Counted from the first letter of the stretch, positions 7,442-17,025 are shown. The stretch: DNA of 64,000 nucleotides from Amycolatopsis australiensis (GCF_900119165.1 NZ_FPJG01000006.1:8842001-8906000); one strand, 5' to 3'. Numbers and translations: made by a program. The notes: generated by a model from the sequence alone, not told the origin.

Positions 7442-10400
7442 GTGGCACGCCGTAAGGCCCCCACCACCCGCGTCGACCCGAGCGCGTTCGACTCCGCCGG
7501 CGCGCAGGTCTTCGAGAACCCGCTGAAGACCGAGATCGAGGACTCCTACCTGGAGTACGCGTACTCGGTCATCCACTCGCGCGCCCTGCCGGACGCGCGG
7601 GACGGGCTGAAGCCGGTGCACCGCCGGATCCTGTACTCGATGAACGAGAACGGCTACCGCCCGACGCACGCGTACGTGAAGTCGTCCCGCGTGGTCGGTG
7701 ACGTGATGGGCCGCTACCACCCGCACGGCGACGTGGCGATCTACGACGCGATGGTCCGCATGGCGCAGGACTTCTCGCTGAACGTCCCGCTGATCGACGG
7801 CCACGGCAACTTCGGTTCGCCCGACGACGGCCCGGCGGCCAGCCGCTACTGCCTGGTCGGCGACACCCGGATCCGCCTGGCAGACGGCTCGAGCCCACGC
7901 ATTGCCGATGTCGTCAACCTGCCCGCCGATTCCGAGGCGGACGCCGACTTCGAGGTCCTCGACAAGGACGGCAAGGCCGTCCAGGTCGACAAGGTCTTCA
8001 ACTCGGGCGTGCATCCGACCGTCCGGATCACCACCAAGTCCGGCTTCTCACTCCGGGGCAGCGAGAACCATCCTGTCTTGTGTCTCGAGGCGCCGATGGG
8101 CGTCCCGATGTTCCAGTGGAAGCAGCTGGACGAGATCAAGCCAGGCACGATCGTGTGTGTGGCTCGCAATGCGTGGAGCAACGTCGTACCGACCGCTCGC
8201 GAGTACATGCTGGGCGTGCTGGCCGGCGCCTGGGCGTCCGAAGGCTTCGCGAGCGAGAACCGCGCCGGATTCAACAACGCCGACAAGCACTTCTTCGCCG
8301 AAGTGCTGCATGCTTACGACCAGATCGTCGGCGGTAAGCGGTACGTCTCCGAACGGCAGACCCGCCGGGATCGCAAGCGGATCCAGGAGCTCGACGTTCA
8401 GGAGTACGCCGGCGGCATGGACGCCTTCCGGGCGAGCCCGCTCGGAGAGTTCATCGGGCACCAAGCGGTCGACAAGGTCGTCCCCGAGTTCGTCTGGCGC
8501 AGTGGCCCAGGAGTCAAGCGGACTTTCCTGATGGCAGCGTTCGAAGGTGACGGCGGCTGTCGGATCGCCAAGGACGGCTTCACGATCCAGTACACCAGCT
8601 ACAGCGAGCAACTCGCGTCCGGGCTGCAAGAGCTGCTCGCCGAGTTCGGCGTCATCGCGGTACACCGGCGCTACACCCGCGCCGGCGGGTCGGTCGAGCA
8701 CCGGCTCGTCGTGTCCGGCCTCCGCAACGTCCGTGCCTTCGCCGAGCGGGTCGGCTTCCTCAAGACCAAGCAGGCGAAGCTGCAGGAGCTCGTCCGGCGT
8801 TCGGTGCTCCGCCCGCATCGGCTGAGCTCGGACCACGTGCCGTTCGTCGCCGAGTACGTCCGCGGCGCGCTCGACTTCGATCGCCGGGGCAGCGGGCGCA
8901 AGTGGCTCACCCAGCACAACTTCGACCGGATGGAGCGCTGGGAGACCGAGCGGCTCCGGATCATCGACCGGATCAAGGACACCGAGGTTCTGGCGACGAT
9001 CCTGCCCATCATGGACTCGGGTTACCGGTTCGAAGAGGTCACCGAGGCTGTCGCCGCGGCCCCGGCCGAGGTCTACTCCGTCCGCGTCACGACGGAAGAC
9101 CATTCGTTCCTCGCCGGCGGGTTCGTGAACCACAACACCGAAGCGCGGATGTCGCCCGAGGCGATGCAGCTGGTGGGCGAGCTGGGCGAGGAGACCGTCG
9201 ACTTCCGGCCGAACTACGACGGCTCACTGCAGGAGCCGACCGTGCTGCCCGCCGCGTTCCCGAACCTGCTGGTCAACGGCACGTCCGGGATCGCGGTCGG
9301 GATGGCGACCAACATGATCCCGCACAACCTCGGCGAGGTCATCGCGGCCGCGCGCTGGCTGATCACGCACCCCACCGCGACCCTCGACAAGCTGATGGAG
9401 TTCGTCCCGGGGCCGGACCTGCCGACCGGCGGCAGCCTGCTGGGCCTCGACGAGGTCCGCCGCGCGTACGAAACCGGCCGTGGCGTGGTCCGGATGCGCG
9501 CGAGCGTCGAAACCGGCCCGCTCGAAGGCAGCCGCGGGCGGCAGGCGATCACCGTCACCGAGCTGCCGTACGGCGTCGGGCCGGAGAAGGTGATCGAGAA
9601 GATCACCGACGAGGTCAACAAGTCGAAGCGGCTCACCGGCATCGCCGACGTCAAGGACCTCACCGACCGCGAGAACGGCACGCGGCTGGTGATCGAGTGC
9701 AAGGTCGGCGTCAACCCGCAGGCGCTGCTGGCCGACCTCTACCGGCTCACGCCGCTGGAGCAGTCGTTCGGCATCAACAACCTGGTGCTCGTCGACGGCC
9801 AGCCGCGCACGCTGGGGCTGAAAGAGCTGCTGGAGGTCTTCCTCCGGCACCGCTACGACGTCGTCACCCGGCGGACGCGCTACCGGCGGCGCAAGCGCGA
9901 AGAGCGGCTGCACCTGGTCGACGGCCTGCTGATCGCGCTGCTGAACATCGACAAGGTGATCCGGCTGATCCGCGAGAGCGAGAACGCCCAGGCCGCGAAG
10001 GACGGCCTGATGAAGCGGTTCAAGCTGTCGGAGATCCAGGCGACCTACATCCTCGACACGCCGCTGCGCCGGCTGACCAAGTACGACCGCCTCGAACTGG
10101 AGTCGGAGCAGGACCAGCTGCGCGAGGAGATCGCCGAGCTGACCACGATCCTCGAAGACGAGTCCGTGCTGAAAAAGCTCGTCTCGTCGGAGCTGGCGAA
10201 GATCGCGAAGGACTTCTCGACCGAGCGCCGCACTTCGCTGATCGACGGTGACCTGAAGGAGGTCCTGGCCGCGTCGAAGCCGTCGGGTCCGCTGGAGGTC
10301 GCGGACGACCCGTGCCAGGTGATCCTGTCGGCGACGGGCCTGGTCGCCCGCACGGCGGCCGAGTCCGAGGAGGCCACGGAAACCCGCCGGCGCAACGGCC

Positions 10401-11215
10401 GCGTGAAGCACGACGCGGTGGCGGCGGTGGTCCACACGACCGCGCGCGGCCAGGTGCTGCTGGTGACCAGCCGCGGCCGCGCGTTCAAGACGGACGTGCT
10501 GCCACTGCCGGTGCTGCCGGAGCAAGCGGGCACGGTCTCCCTGCGCGGCGGCATGGCGGCGAAGGAGCTGGTGCCGCTCGAAAAGGGCGAGACCGTCGTC
10601 GGCATCGCGCCGCTGGGCGAGCAGGCGGCGGGCTCCCCGGGCCTGGCGCTGGGCACGCGAGCGGGCGTGGTGAAGGTGTGCGCGCCGGAGTGGCCGGTCC
10701 GGTCGGACGAGTTCGAGGTGATCTCGCTGAAGGACGGCGACGAGGTGGTCGGCGCGACGTGGCTGACGGACGGCACGGAAACGCTGGCGTTCGTGTCGTC
10801 CGAGGCGTCGCTGCTGAAGTACGCGGCCTCGCTGGTCCGCCCGCAGGGCCTGAAGGGCGGCGGCATGGCGGGCATCAACCTGCCGTCCGGCGCGTCGGCG
10901 GTGTTCTTCGGCGCGATCCGCACGGACGACGACGAGCACGGTGAACCGCTGGTGATCACGTCGACCGGCCAGAGCGTGAAGGTGACACCGTTCAGCGAGT
11001 ACCCGGCCAAGGGCCGCGCAACGGGCGGGGTACGGGCACAGCGGTTCCTGAAGGGCGAAACCGCGCTGCGGCTGGCCTGGATCGGCCCACGGCCGGCCGG
11101 AGCGGCAAGGAACGGCGACCCGGTGGAGCTTCCGGAGGTGGACTACCGCCGAGACGGCTCCGGCCACGCCCACCCAGGCCCGGACGTGGTGGGGCACCTC
11201 ATCGAGCGCGACTGA
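7442..11215 (+). CDS. parC: DNA topoisomerase IV subunit A precursor, interrupted by an in-frame intein
   Basis: A 1257-codon precursor that should yield an 828-residue ParC after splicing. The winged-helix/breakage-reunion domain starts with [19 protein letters not shown] and leads to ASRY, where the Tyr at residue 136 is the catalytic residue that forms the DNA phosphotyrosine bond. An intein occupies residues 137-565, and the host protein resumes with [16 protein letters not shown]. The coiled tower and C-terminal beta-pinwheel follow (for example [12 protein letters not shown]). No canonical GyrA box (QRRGGKG-like) is visible in the pinwheel, which supports ParC rather than GyrA. An AAGGAG ribosome-binding site precedes the GTG. 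The splice junction lies on the active site, so the unspliced protein should be inactive. Confidence 0.9.
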   Translation: MARRKAPTTRVDPSAFDSAGAQVFENPLKTEIEDSYLEYAYSVIHSRALPDARDGLKPVHRRILYSMNENGYRPTHAYVKSSRVVGDVMGRYHPHGDVAIYDAMVRMAQDFSLNVPLIDGHGNFGSPDDGPAASRYCLVGDTRIRLADGSSPRIADVVNLPADSEADADFEVLDKDGKAVQVDKVFNSGVHPTVRITTKSGFSLRGSENHPVLCLEAPMGVPMFQWKQLDEIKPGTIVCVARNAWSNVVPTAREYMLGVLAGAWASEGFASENRAGFNNADKHFFAEVLHAYDQIVGGKRYVSERQTRRDRKRIQELDVQEYAGGMDAFRASPLGEFIGHQAVDKVVPEFVWRSGPGVKRTFLMAAFEGDGGCRIAKDGFTIQYTSYSEQLASGLQELLAEFGVIAVHRRYTRAGGSVEHRLVVSGLRNVRAFAERVGFLKTKQAKLQELVRRSVLRPHRLSSDHVPFVAEYVRGALDFDRRGSGRKWLTQHNFDRMERWETERLRIIDRIKDTEVLATILPIMDSGYRFEEVTEAVAAAPAEVYSVRVTTEDHSFLAGGFVNHNTEARMSPEAMQLVGELGEETVDFRPNYDGSLQEPTVLPAAFPNLLVNGTSGIAVGMATNMIPHNLGEVIAAARWLITHPTATLDKLMEFVPGPDLPTGGSLLGLDEVRRAYETGRGVVRMRASVETGPLEGSRGRQAITVTELPYGVGPEKVIEKITDEVNKSKRLTGIADVKDLTDRENGTRLVIECKVGVNPQALLADLYRLTPLEQSFGINNLVLVDGQPRTLGLKELLEVFLRHRYDVVTRRTRYRRRKREERLHLVDGLLIALLNIDKVIRLIRESENAQAAKDGLMKRFKLSEIQATYILDTPLRRLTKYDRLELESEQDQLREEIAELTTILEDESVLKKLVSSELAKIAKDFSTERRTSLIDGDLKEVLAASKPSGPLEVADDPCQVILSATGLVARTAAESEEATETRRRNGRVKHDAVAAVVHTTARGQVLLVTSRGRAFKTDVLPLPVLPEQAGTVSLRGGMAAKELVPLEKGETVVGIAPLGEQAAGSPGLALGTRAGVVKVCAPEWPVRSDEFEVISLKDGDEVVGATWLTDGTETLAFVSSEASLLKYAASLVRPQGLKGGGMAGINLPSGASAVFFGAIRTDDDEHGEPLVITSTGQSVKVTPFSEYPAKGRATGGVRAQRFLKGETALRLAWIGPRPAGAARNGDPVELPEVDYRRDGSGHAHPGPDVVGHLIERD
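7850..9136 (+). other. Intein with LAGLIDADG-type homing endonuclease inside parC
   Basis: The insert is 429 codons. It begins with the nucleophile Cys ([13 protein letters not shown], block A) and has a block B variant (RGSENHPV, Ser-x-x-His). Two dodecapeptide-type endonuclease motifs follow: [12 protein letters not shown] near precursor residue 255 and [10 protein letters not shown] near 362. It ends with block F/G ([18 protein letters not shown], then VNHN) before Thr+1 of the host. Penultimate His and terminal Asn are intact, so splicing looks functional. The acidic endonuclease residues (Glu in ASEG, Asp in EGDGG) are present, so cleavage activity is possible. The insert uses more A/T-ending codons (CAT, TGT, GCT) than the surrounding parC, consistent with horizontal arrival. 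Confidence 0.93.
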
Positions 11216-11217
11216 GC

Positions 11218-11261
11218 TCGTGAGCGGGAAACAGGGTGCTAACCCTGTTTCCCGCTCACGA
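11218..11261. terminator. Bidirectional hairpin between parC and the GH1 gene
   Basis: A perfect 20-bp inverted repeat (11218-11237 with 11242-11261) around a GCTA loop starts three bases after the parC stop and ends 14 bases before the stop of the convergent glycosidase gene. Its inner part (AAACAGGGT/ACCCTGTTT) gives A/T-rich shoulders on both strands. It most likely ends transcription from both sides. Confidence 0.85.
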
Positions 11262-11275
11262 CCGGCGTGCGGAGG

Positions 11276-12604
11276 TCAGCCCAGCGGGGCCAGCGGGCCC
11301 GGGTACCGGGCCGGGTTCAGGCAGCTGCTCAAACCATCCACCACCGAGCAGAACCCCGGCGGCCGCACCGGCGTGTACCCGTCCCCGACCCCGTGGTTCG
11401 CGATCAACGCGCGGTACGTCGCCACCGCGTCGGTCGGCCGCCGGGTCAGGGCCGGGTCCGTCAGGGCGTCCACTGTGTACAGTCCGAACCTCGGCTCGTA
11501 GCTGCCCCACTCGTAGTTGTCCGTGAGGCTCCAGTAGTTGTAGCCGATCACGTTCATGCCGTCGGCCTTCGCGCGCTGCACCCAATAGACGTGGTCGCGC
11601 AGGTGGTCGGAGCGCGTGTAGCCGTCCGGGCGCGCGTTGCCGTTGTCGGTCGGCATTCCGTTCTCCACCACGTACAGCGGCAGGCCCGGGAACTTCGTCG
11701 CGTAATAGCGCAACGCGTAGTAGATGCCGTCCGGCTGGGGTGTCACCTTCCAGAACTCGCCGTTGGCCGCGTGCGCCGCGCTCACGTTGTCCAGGCTCGC
11801 GCCGTAGTAGTAGTCGACGCCCGCGAAGTCGAGCTTGTCCTTCACGTGGTCCAGGAACGACGCGTCCAGCACGCCCTGCGCCACCGGGATGAACGCCGTG
11901 TTGCTGGAGACGAGCGCGCCCGGGTCCAGCGCGTGGATCATGTCGTACGCGGCGCGGTGCACCTGGACCAGGCGCGAGAGCATCCAGGGCGCCTTCCACG
12001 CGGCCAGCCCGCCGTTGCCGATCTCGTTCTGCAGGTAGACCGTCGGCTCGTTGATCGTGATCCACAGCGCGCCGAGGCCCTTGTAGCGCTCGACGACGCG
12101 ACGGGCGTTGGCCAGCCAGGCGTCGCGTGTCCGGTCGCTGTCCCAGCCGCCCTGGTCGGCGACCCAGCCCGGGTAGACCCAGTGGTCGAGGGTGATCATC
12201 GGCCGCATGCCGGCGGCCACGACGTGCCGCACGACGTCGTCGTAGTACGCCAGCTCGGTTTCGTCCACCTGGCCGGGACGCGGCTCGATCCGCGCCCACT
12301 CGACGCTGAAGCGGAACACGTTCACGCCCAGCTGCTTCGCCCGGTCGATGTCCTCGGCGTAGTGGTGGCGGAAGTCGGCGGACTCGCGGTAGGAGTCCTT
12401 GATCGACGACGTCTTCGCCTGTTCGTAGCGGCGCCAGTTGCTGTCCGGTGCCGAGCCCTCCGACTGGTACCCCGACGTCGCGACACCCCAGAAGAACGTC
12501 GGCGCGGCGACTGCCGGCCCCACACCGGCGAGCATGCCCGCCAGGAGGGCCAGCACCACGAAGATCGCCCGGTTCCCGCGCACCACGGCACCCTCCTCAG
12601 CCAA
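11276..12604 (-). CDS. Secreted glycoside hydrolase family 1 (beta-glycosidase)
   Basis: A 442-residue protein with a basic N-terminus, a hydrophobic core (AIFVVLALLAGMLAGV) and a likely signal peptidase site after AVAA, so it is exported. The GH1 (beta/alpha)8 barrel shows the acid/base motif TINEP (Glu186) and the nucleophile motif YVVENG (Glu314), as expected for a retaining mechanism. The substrate-binding pattern LDHWVYPGWV replaces the usual LYHWDLP. It should hydrolyse beta-glycosides outside the cell; the sugar specificity is not evident. An internal GTG at Val8 is an alternative start with a more typical short signal peptide. The neighbouring secreted ThuA-like/lectin gene, on the same strand 48 bases upstream, may belong to the same saccharolytic function. 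Confidence 0.88.
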   Translation of the reverse strand: MAEEGAVVRGNRAIFVVLALLAGMLAGVGPAVAAPTFFWGVATSGYQSEGSAPDSNWRRYEQAKTSSIKDSYRESADFRHHYAEDIDRAKQLGVNVFRFSVEWARIEPRPGQVDETELAYYDDVVRHVVAAGMRPMITLDHWVYPGWVADQGGWDSDRTRDAWLANARRVVERYKGLGALWITINEPTVYLQNEIGNGGLAAWKAPWMLSRLVQVHRAAYDMIHALDPGALVSSNTAFIPVAQGVLDASFLDHVKDKLDFAGVDYYYGASLDNVSAAHAANGEFWKVTPQPDGIYYALRYYATKFPGLPLYVVENGMPTDNGNARPDGYTRSDHLRDHVYWVQRAKADGMNVIGYNYWSLTDNYEWGSYEPRFGLYTVDALTDPALTRRPTDAVATYRALIANHGVGDGYTPVRPPGFCSVVDGLSSCLNPARYPGPLAPLG

Positions 12605-12652
12605 CGTGAAGGCAATTCATGTTAGCCGAGGAGGGGCTCGGACGCATCCCCG

Positions 12653-13921
12653 TCAGGCGACCTTGAACGACTGGGCGGCACCGCCGGTGCAGGTGGCCTG
12701 CACCAGCTGGACGCTGTCGGCGGTGGACGCACCCGGCACGGTCAGGCACTTGCCGCTGTGGCGGGCGACGAAGTGGTAGTACCCGCCGCCGTCCGACACC
12801 GGCTGCCATTGCTGGTTGCCCCCACCGCTGTACGACCAGAGCTGCAGCCCGGCGTTGTCCGCGGTGGAGACGCCGGTGACGTCGATGACTTCGCTGGCGT
12901 TGGTGCGGTTGTTGATCCGGTCGAAGCCGCCGCTGGTCGGCGCGAACTGGTACTGCTGCGCGGCGGTGCCGTTGCAGGTGTACTGCTGGATCACCGTGCC
13001 GTTGGTGCTGCCCGCGGCCCGCGCGTCGATGCACTTGCCGTTCGCCTTGTTCACCACGGCGTACCACGCGGCCGGGTCGATCGTGCCGGGATCGGGCGGC
13101 GTGGTGGAGCCGCCGCCAAGCCACTTCAGGCCGTCGAGCACGAGCCGGTTCTGGTCGGCGCTCTCGAACGTCGAAGACAGCGCGGTGTTCGTGTCGTAGT
13201 TCATCGCGTTGTGGCCGAAGTTGGCGTAGAGCATCTTGTAGTTCTTGTTCGTCCACACGATCGGGTAGTACCCGCTGTACCAGGTCTGGTTCGGGTCGGT
13301 GCCGATCGGGAACGTCGAGGCGTCCATCGATGCCAGGATCGTGATGTCCGGGTTCTGGCGCAGGTCGTTCTGCCACGCGTACCACTCGGACGTCGATGAC
13401 CGGATCGTCGACGGCAGGTTCGCCGTCGCGGGATGCGTGCGGTTCTCGATCTTCAACGTCTCCGGGGTCGGACCCCAGGTGTTGGACGTGAACCGGCCGG
13501 TGCCGAGGAAGTCGTTGTGGAACCAGTCGGCGTACGACGGTGTCGAGCTGTCGTTGTAGGCCGTGACGTGGAAGCCGAAGAACGCGCCGCCGGCCTGCAT
13601 GTACCGCTGGAAACCCTGGAACTGCGCCGGCGACTGCGGCTGGTCGTCGAGGAACAGGACGACCTGGTACTGGCTCGGCGTGATGGTCGTCAGCTGGTTC
13701 CAGTCGGTCGTCGCGGTGTAGGTGTAGCCGTTGGCGCTCGCCTGCTGCGGGAACCAGACGTTGGCTTCCTTCTCGAAGCTGATGTGCGCGGCGTCGTAGG
13801 TACCGCTGTAGAAGGCGAGCACCTTGAACGGCGTCGCGGCCTGGACCGCCGGGGCACCCAGGCTCAAGCCGAGGCAGGCGGCGAAGAACGCCAGGATTCT
13901 GAGCAGGGGACGGCGGGGCAT
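12653..13921 (-). CDS. Secreted ThuA-like protein with C-terminal ricin-type beta-trefoil lectin domain
   Basis: A 422-residue protein with a clear signal peptide (basic start, ILAFFAACLGLSLGA, cleavage near VQA-AT). Residues 32-260 match the ThuA-like, glutamine amidotransferase-like fold: FKVLAFYSGTYDAAHISFEKEA, VVLFLDDQPQ, GGAFFGFHVTAYND and LYANFGHNAMNYD. A PPDPG linker leads to a ricin-B/CBM13-type trefoil (residues about 285-422) with the repeated pattern NKANGKCIDARAAGSTNG, QQYTCNGTAAQQYQF and HSGKCLTVPGAST. ThuA-like domains are linked to carbohydrate metabolism, and the lectin would tether the protein to extracellular polysaccharide. Only two of the three trefoil QxW-type repeats are clear. 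Confidence 0.85.
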   Translation of the reverse strand: MPRRPLLRILAFFAACLGLSLGAPAVQAATPFKVLAFYSGTYDAAHISFEKEANVWFPQQASANGYTYTATTDWNQLTTITPSQYQVVLFLDDQPQSPAQFQGFQRYMQAGGAFFGFHVTAYNDSSTPSYADWFHNDFLGTGRFTSNTWGPTPETLKIENRTHPATANLPSTIRSSTSEWYAWQNDLRQNPDITILASMDASTFPIGTDPNQTWYSGYYPIVWTNKNYKMLYANFGHNAMNYDTNTALSSTFESADQNRLVLDGLKWLGGGSTTPPDPGTIDPAAWYAVVNKANGKCIDARAAGSTNGTVIQQYTCNGTAAQQYQFAPTSGGFDRINNRTNASEVIDVTGVSTADNAGLQLWSYSGGGNQQWQPVSDGGGYYHFVARHSGKCLTVPGASTADSVQLVQATCTGGAAQSFKVA

Positions 13922-14204
13922 GGCAGTTCCTTCCGGTGGGGGCCGATCACCAGTGGCACGGACAGCGGAGGCCGACGGGGAACAGCGCCGTCACCGGCAG
14001 CTGCCCGGTCGGGTCGTGGTCGCGCCGACGCCGAGCTCGCGTCCGAGGCGCATCCGGGTCCTCCTCGTCGAGACCGAAATTCACGCCTTGAATTAAGGCA
14101 CAGCGTTGGCGATTTGGTCCAGACCTCTACGGAAACTCGGGTGCCACTGAACGGGACGCGCCTTCCGGTCAGAATCCGGCCTAATTGCGTTCTACGGTCG
14201 CACC

Positions 14205-14696
14205 ATGACTCGCGAACACGAAGACCTCTTGAGCCTGCTGACCGAAGTCCGCTCCCGGCTGCTGATCACGGTCCGCGGCATTTCGGACGGGGAAGCGGCC
14301 AAGCGCACGACGGTCAGCGCACTGACCCTGGGCGGCCTGATCCGCCACCTGGCCACGGGAGAACGCCTGTGGCTGCAGATCCTGCGCACGGCCGACGGAT
14401 CGCTACCGGAGGGGATGCTGGACACGGCGCAGTACACCATGAGCGAGACGTTGTCCCATTGGCTGTCGGCCTACGAAACGGCTGCGGCCGAGACCGACGC
14501 GTACGTGGCTTCGCTGCCTTCCCTGGACGTCGAGGTCCGGCTGCCGACGACACCGTGGTCACCGCCCGAGCCCCAGTTCTGGTCGGCGCGCCGGATCGTC
14601 CTGCACCTGATCCACGAGACGGCCCAGCACGCGGGCCACGCGGACATCATCCGGGAATCCCTCGACGGCGCGAACTCCACGGCTCAGCTGGCTTAG
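14205..14696 (+). CDS. DinB/DUF664-family putative metal-dependent enzyme
   Basis: A 163-residue four-helix-bundle protein. The DinB-superfamily metal ligands are visible as GGLIRHLATGE (His about 48) and LHLIHETAQHAGHADIIRE (His about 138 and 142). Members coordinate a divalent metal; some are thiol-S-transferases acting on mycothiol or bacillithiol, which makes a mycothiol-dependent detoxification role possible but unproven. The gene is monocistronic and convergent with the YbaB gene, and the two stops overlap (TTAG, 14693-14696). The 283-base upstream region, shared divergently with the ThuA gene, presumably carries both promoters; I see no clear operator there. Confidence 0.8.
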   Translation: MTREHEDLLSLLTEVRSRLLITVRGISDGEAAKRTTVSALTLGGLIRHLATGERLWLQILRTADGSLPEGMLDTAQYTMSETLSHWLSAYETAAAETDAYVASLPSLDVEVRLPTTPWSPPEPQFWSARRIVLHLIHETAQHAGHADIIRESLDGANSTAQLA

Positions 14697-15199
14697 CGGT
14701 CCGAACGCAGCGAAGCCGGGTCGAAGGACTCCCAGTACGCGTCCTCGTCCTCGGCACTCGGAACGGCGGAGGCCGCTTCCGGCGCGGCGGCACCCAGCCG
14801 CTCGGCCCGCAGCCGCTGGAACTCCTCGACCGTCATGCCCGGGTCGTCGTCCTCGGCGCGGGCCGGGGCCGGCATGCCCGTCATGCGCTCGATCATCACC
14901 GTCATGTCCTCGCCCAGCAGCAACGCGACCTTGTTGTAGCCGTCCTGGGTCGCTTCGCGCATGGCCGCCTGGGCGATCTCCACGATCAGCGGGCCCAGGC
15001 GGTCGCCGAGGTTCACCGCCGACGGGGCCAGCCAGAGCCGCAGCAGCTTGCCGCGCGCGTCGACGGTCACCTCGACCTGGCCGTCGACGTCGTGGGCCGT
15101 GCCGGACGCCGTGGCCAGCAGCTCGTCCACCTTGGCCATCGCCTCTTCGCGGGCGCGGGCCTGGGCGATCAGCCGGCGGGTCGTGATCACCGCGGTCAC
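14693..15199 (-). CDS. YbaB/EbfC-family nucleoid-associated protein (long form)
   Basis: A 168-residue protein whose first 110 residues follow the YbaB/EbfC pattern: an N-terminal helix (RRLIAQARAREEAMAKVDELLA), strands GQVEVTVDARGKLLRLWL, and a last helix (LGPLIVEIAQAAMREATQDGY). The family binds DNA as a dimer. The last 55 residues are an acidic, probably disordered tail ending ESFDPASLRSDR that typical YbaB proteins lack. It is the last gene of a four-gene operon and overlaps the preceding YbaB-like gene by four bases. Two paralogues next to an ESX-like protein and a peptidoglycan hydrolase suggest a role tied to that module rather than general nucleoid packing. Confidence 0.75.
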   Translation of the reverse strand: MTAVITTRRLIAQARAREEAMAKVDELLATASGTAHDVDGQVEVTVDARGKLLRLWLAPSAVNLGDRLGPLIVEIAQAAMREATQDGYNKVALLLGEDMTVMIERMTGMPAPARAEDDDPGMTVEEFQRLRAERLGAAAPEAASAVPSAEDEDAYWESFDPASLRSDR

Positions 15200-15576
15200 C
15201 TTCCGTACGAGTAGGTCTCGGCGTCCGGGTCGTCGTCCGGGATCGGCTCGTACCCCAGCGTTTCCAGCTGTTCGCGGTCGACGACGGACGCCAGCGCGTG
15301 GTACATCCGGTCGCCCGCGCGCCGGGTCGCGCGCTGGGCCAGCTCCATGATCTGGTCGGCGAGCACCGCCGACCCGTGCCGCAGCGCCGACCGGTGGATG
15401 GTCACGCCGGTGAGCAACCCGCCGGGCGCCACCTGGACCTCGACGGCGCCGTCGCCCGAAGAAGCCTTGCCCACCACGGGGCCTGAGCGCGCGAGGCGGG
15501 CGGCCGCTGCCGAGCCGGCCCGGTCGGCCTGCTCGGCGACGCGTGCCGCCGCCAGCTCCATGTCGAATTCAGCCAC
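15196..15576 (-). CDS. YbaB/EbfC-family protein (short form)
   Basis: A 126-residue protein with the YbaB/EbfC layout: a long first helix (MELAAARVAEQADRAGSAAAARLA), strands GAVEVQVAPGGLLTGVTIH, and a second helix (HGSAVLADQIMELAQRATRRAGDRMYHAL). The C-terminus is short and acidic (PIPDDDPDAETYSYG). The sequence is diverged from its downstream paralogue, which argues against a recent duplication; the two could form a heterodimer. Start and stop couple it to the next gene, and it follows the NlpC/P60 gene by four bases. Confidence 0.7.
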   Translation of the reverse strand: MAEFDMELAAARVAEQADRAGSAAAARLARSGPVVGKASSGDGAVEVQVAPGGLLTGVTIHRSALRHGSAVLADQIMELAQRATRRAGDRMYHALASVVDREQLETLGYEPIPDDDPDAETYSYGR

Positions 15577-15580
15577 GAAG

Positions 15581-16690
15581 TCACCCCGTCGGGCGGTAGA
15601 AGCCGATGAACTGCTGTCCCGCGTTCGTGGTGCGGATCTTGCTGATCTGCACCGGGTCGCCCGCCTCGATCATCTGCCCGTCGCCGATCACCATGGCCAC
15701 GTGCCCCGACCACACGACGAGGTCGCCGGGCAGCAGCTGGTCGATCGAGGGCACCTCGGCCCCGACCGTCTGCTGCGCCGCCGTCCGCGGCAGCTGCAGG
15801 CCCGCGTCCTGGTAGGACGTCATGGTCAGGCCGCTGCAGTCGAGGCCGACGCCGCGCGCGGTGCCGCCCCAGACGTAGGGCACGCCGAGCTGCGAAAGCG
15901 CGGCCCGCACGGCCTTCGCCGCGGTCTCGTTCGGCGCCATGACCTGCTTGCCGCCGGGCAGGTTGATCGCGACACCGCTGCCGGGCTGCGGCGGGATCGC
16001 GACCGGCAGGCGCGGCTTGTGCACCGCACCGCCACCACCGCCGCCTCCCCCACCGCCGGAGTCGCCGCCGCCGGTGTAGCCGCTGTTGCTGTTGAACGAC
16101 GAACCGACCTTCGTCGACGCCGAGGAAGCGGACGTCGCCTGCTCGCCGCCGCCCAGCCGGGTGCCGATGTCGGTGAGCTGGTTGATGGTCTGCTCACTGA
16201 AGGTCGCGGCCTGCCCGGTGAGCTGGCTGATCTTCGTCTGCAGCTTCATCAGGATGTCGCGCGACGCGGCGGCGCGGCTTTCCGGCGGCTGGATGGTCTT
16301 GACCGCTTCCAGTGCCTTCATCGACGCGGCGATCTCTTTGATGATCCGGTCGCGGACCTGGTCGTTCTTGATCTCGCCGACGTGCAGTGTCTCGGCCGCC
16401 TCGGCGACGGCCGATTCGATCTCGGCGCTTTCGTCGAGAAGGTCCTGGACCTCCTTCTCGAGGCTCTGCGACGTCGCGGTGGCGCGGTCGGTCGTCGCTC
16501 CGGAGCTGGCCGAGGTGAGGTTCACGCGCTGCGCGGAGGCGTGGTCGCGGGTGCGGCCGACCGACGTCTGCAGCGCGACGTGCGCGTCGCGCGCGCCGCT
16601 GATCGCGACGGGGTCGTGGCGCAGCTTCTGCGCGAACTGGTTGGTGGTGTCCAGGCCGTGCCGGACCAGCAGCTCGGCGTGTTCGGTCAC
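15581..16690 (-). CDS. NlpC/P60-type peptidoglycan endopeptidase with N-terminal helical domain
   Basis: A 369-residue protein. Residues 1-180 are predicted long helices rich in Ala, Gln and Ser with no signal peptide. Residues 205-222 are a poly-Gly linker. Residues 255-369 are a cysteine peptidase domain with GVPYVWGGTARGVGLDCSGLT (Cys285) and SGHVAMV (His330). The family cleaves D-Glu/diaminopimelate bonds in cell-wall peptides. With no Sec signal and an ESX-like partner encoded just upstream (four-base overlap), export through a type VII-like route is a reasonable inference: a WXG100-like helical head on an NlpC enzyme is a known type VII substrate design. Confidence 0.85.
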   Translation of the reverse strand: MTEHAELLVRHGLDTTNQFAQKLRHDPVAISGARDAHVALQTSVGRTRDHASAQRVNLTSASSGATTDRATATSQSLEKEVQDLLDESAEIESAVAEAAETLHVGEIKNDQVRDRIIKEIAASMKALEAVKTIQPPESRAAASRDILMKLQTKISQLTGQAATFSEQTINQLTDIGTRLGGGEQATSASSASTKVGSSFNSNSGYTGGGDSGGGGGGGGGGAVHKPRLPVAIPPQPGSGVAINLPGGKQVMAPNETAAKAVRAALSQLGVPYVWGGTARGVGLDCSGLTMTSYQDAGLQLPRTAAQQTVGAEVPSIDQLLPGDLVVWSGHVAMVIGDGQMIEAGDPVQISKIRTTNAGQQFIGFYRPTG

Positions 16691-17025
16691 GCGAGGTCCT
16701 GCCCGAGCCGCCGGACGACGTCGCCGTGCTCGGCCTCGACCGCCGCGTAGTTGCGGTCGGTCTGCCGGGCGGCGTCGCCGACCTGCCGCCAGCTGCCGCC
16801 GACGCGGTGCATCTTCTCCTGCAACGCGCGCATCCGGCCGCTGTAGGCGCCGGAGAAGCCGGATTCGCCGCCCATCTCCGAGAAGCCGTGGCCGCCGAGG
16901 GTCACGTGCGGGCCGACGTGCCGGTCGGCGGCACTTTTGACGTCTTCACCGAGCGGGTCGACTTCGCGCGCGTATCGCGCGTACGCGCCGTCATCGACGT
17001 GAAACCCCGAATGCGAACCGTCCAC
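16687..17025 (-). CDS. Small helical protein resembling type VII (ESX/EspC-like) secretion-associated proteins
   Basis: A 112-residue, signal-less, mostly helical protein. It starts MDGSHSGFHVDDGAYARYAREVDPLGED, has a Gly-rich turn (HVTLGGHGFSEMGGESGF), then a second long helix ending in AVEAEHGDVVRRLGQDL. The helix-turn-helix hairpin, a Trp (GGSWRQVGDAAR) and its size resemble EspC/WXG100-type families, though the exact WxG motif is absent. It heads the operon continuing with NlpC/P60 and two YbaB genes, with a four-base overlap to the next gene. Its helices plausibly pair with those of the NlpC protein. I do not recognise the exact family. Confidence 0.6.
   Translation of the reverse strand: MDGSHSGFHVDDGAYARYAREVDPLGEDVKSAADRHVGPHVTLGGHGFSEMGGESGFSGAYSGRMRALQEKMHRVGGSWRQVGDAARQTDRNYAAVEAEHGDVVRRLGQDLA

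Noticed and set aside
7442..11215. Calling this gene gyrA
   Set aside because: The partner gene pair is isolated from dnaA/recF-type neighbours and the C-terminal domain lacks a canonical GyrA box, so topoisomerase IV is more likely.
14040..14100. A 20-codon reverse-strand leader peptide upstream of the ThuA gene
   Set aside because: A short frame ending in Ser-Cys-Arg exists, but with no attenuator hairpin or conserved neighbour for support.
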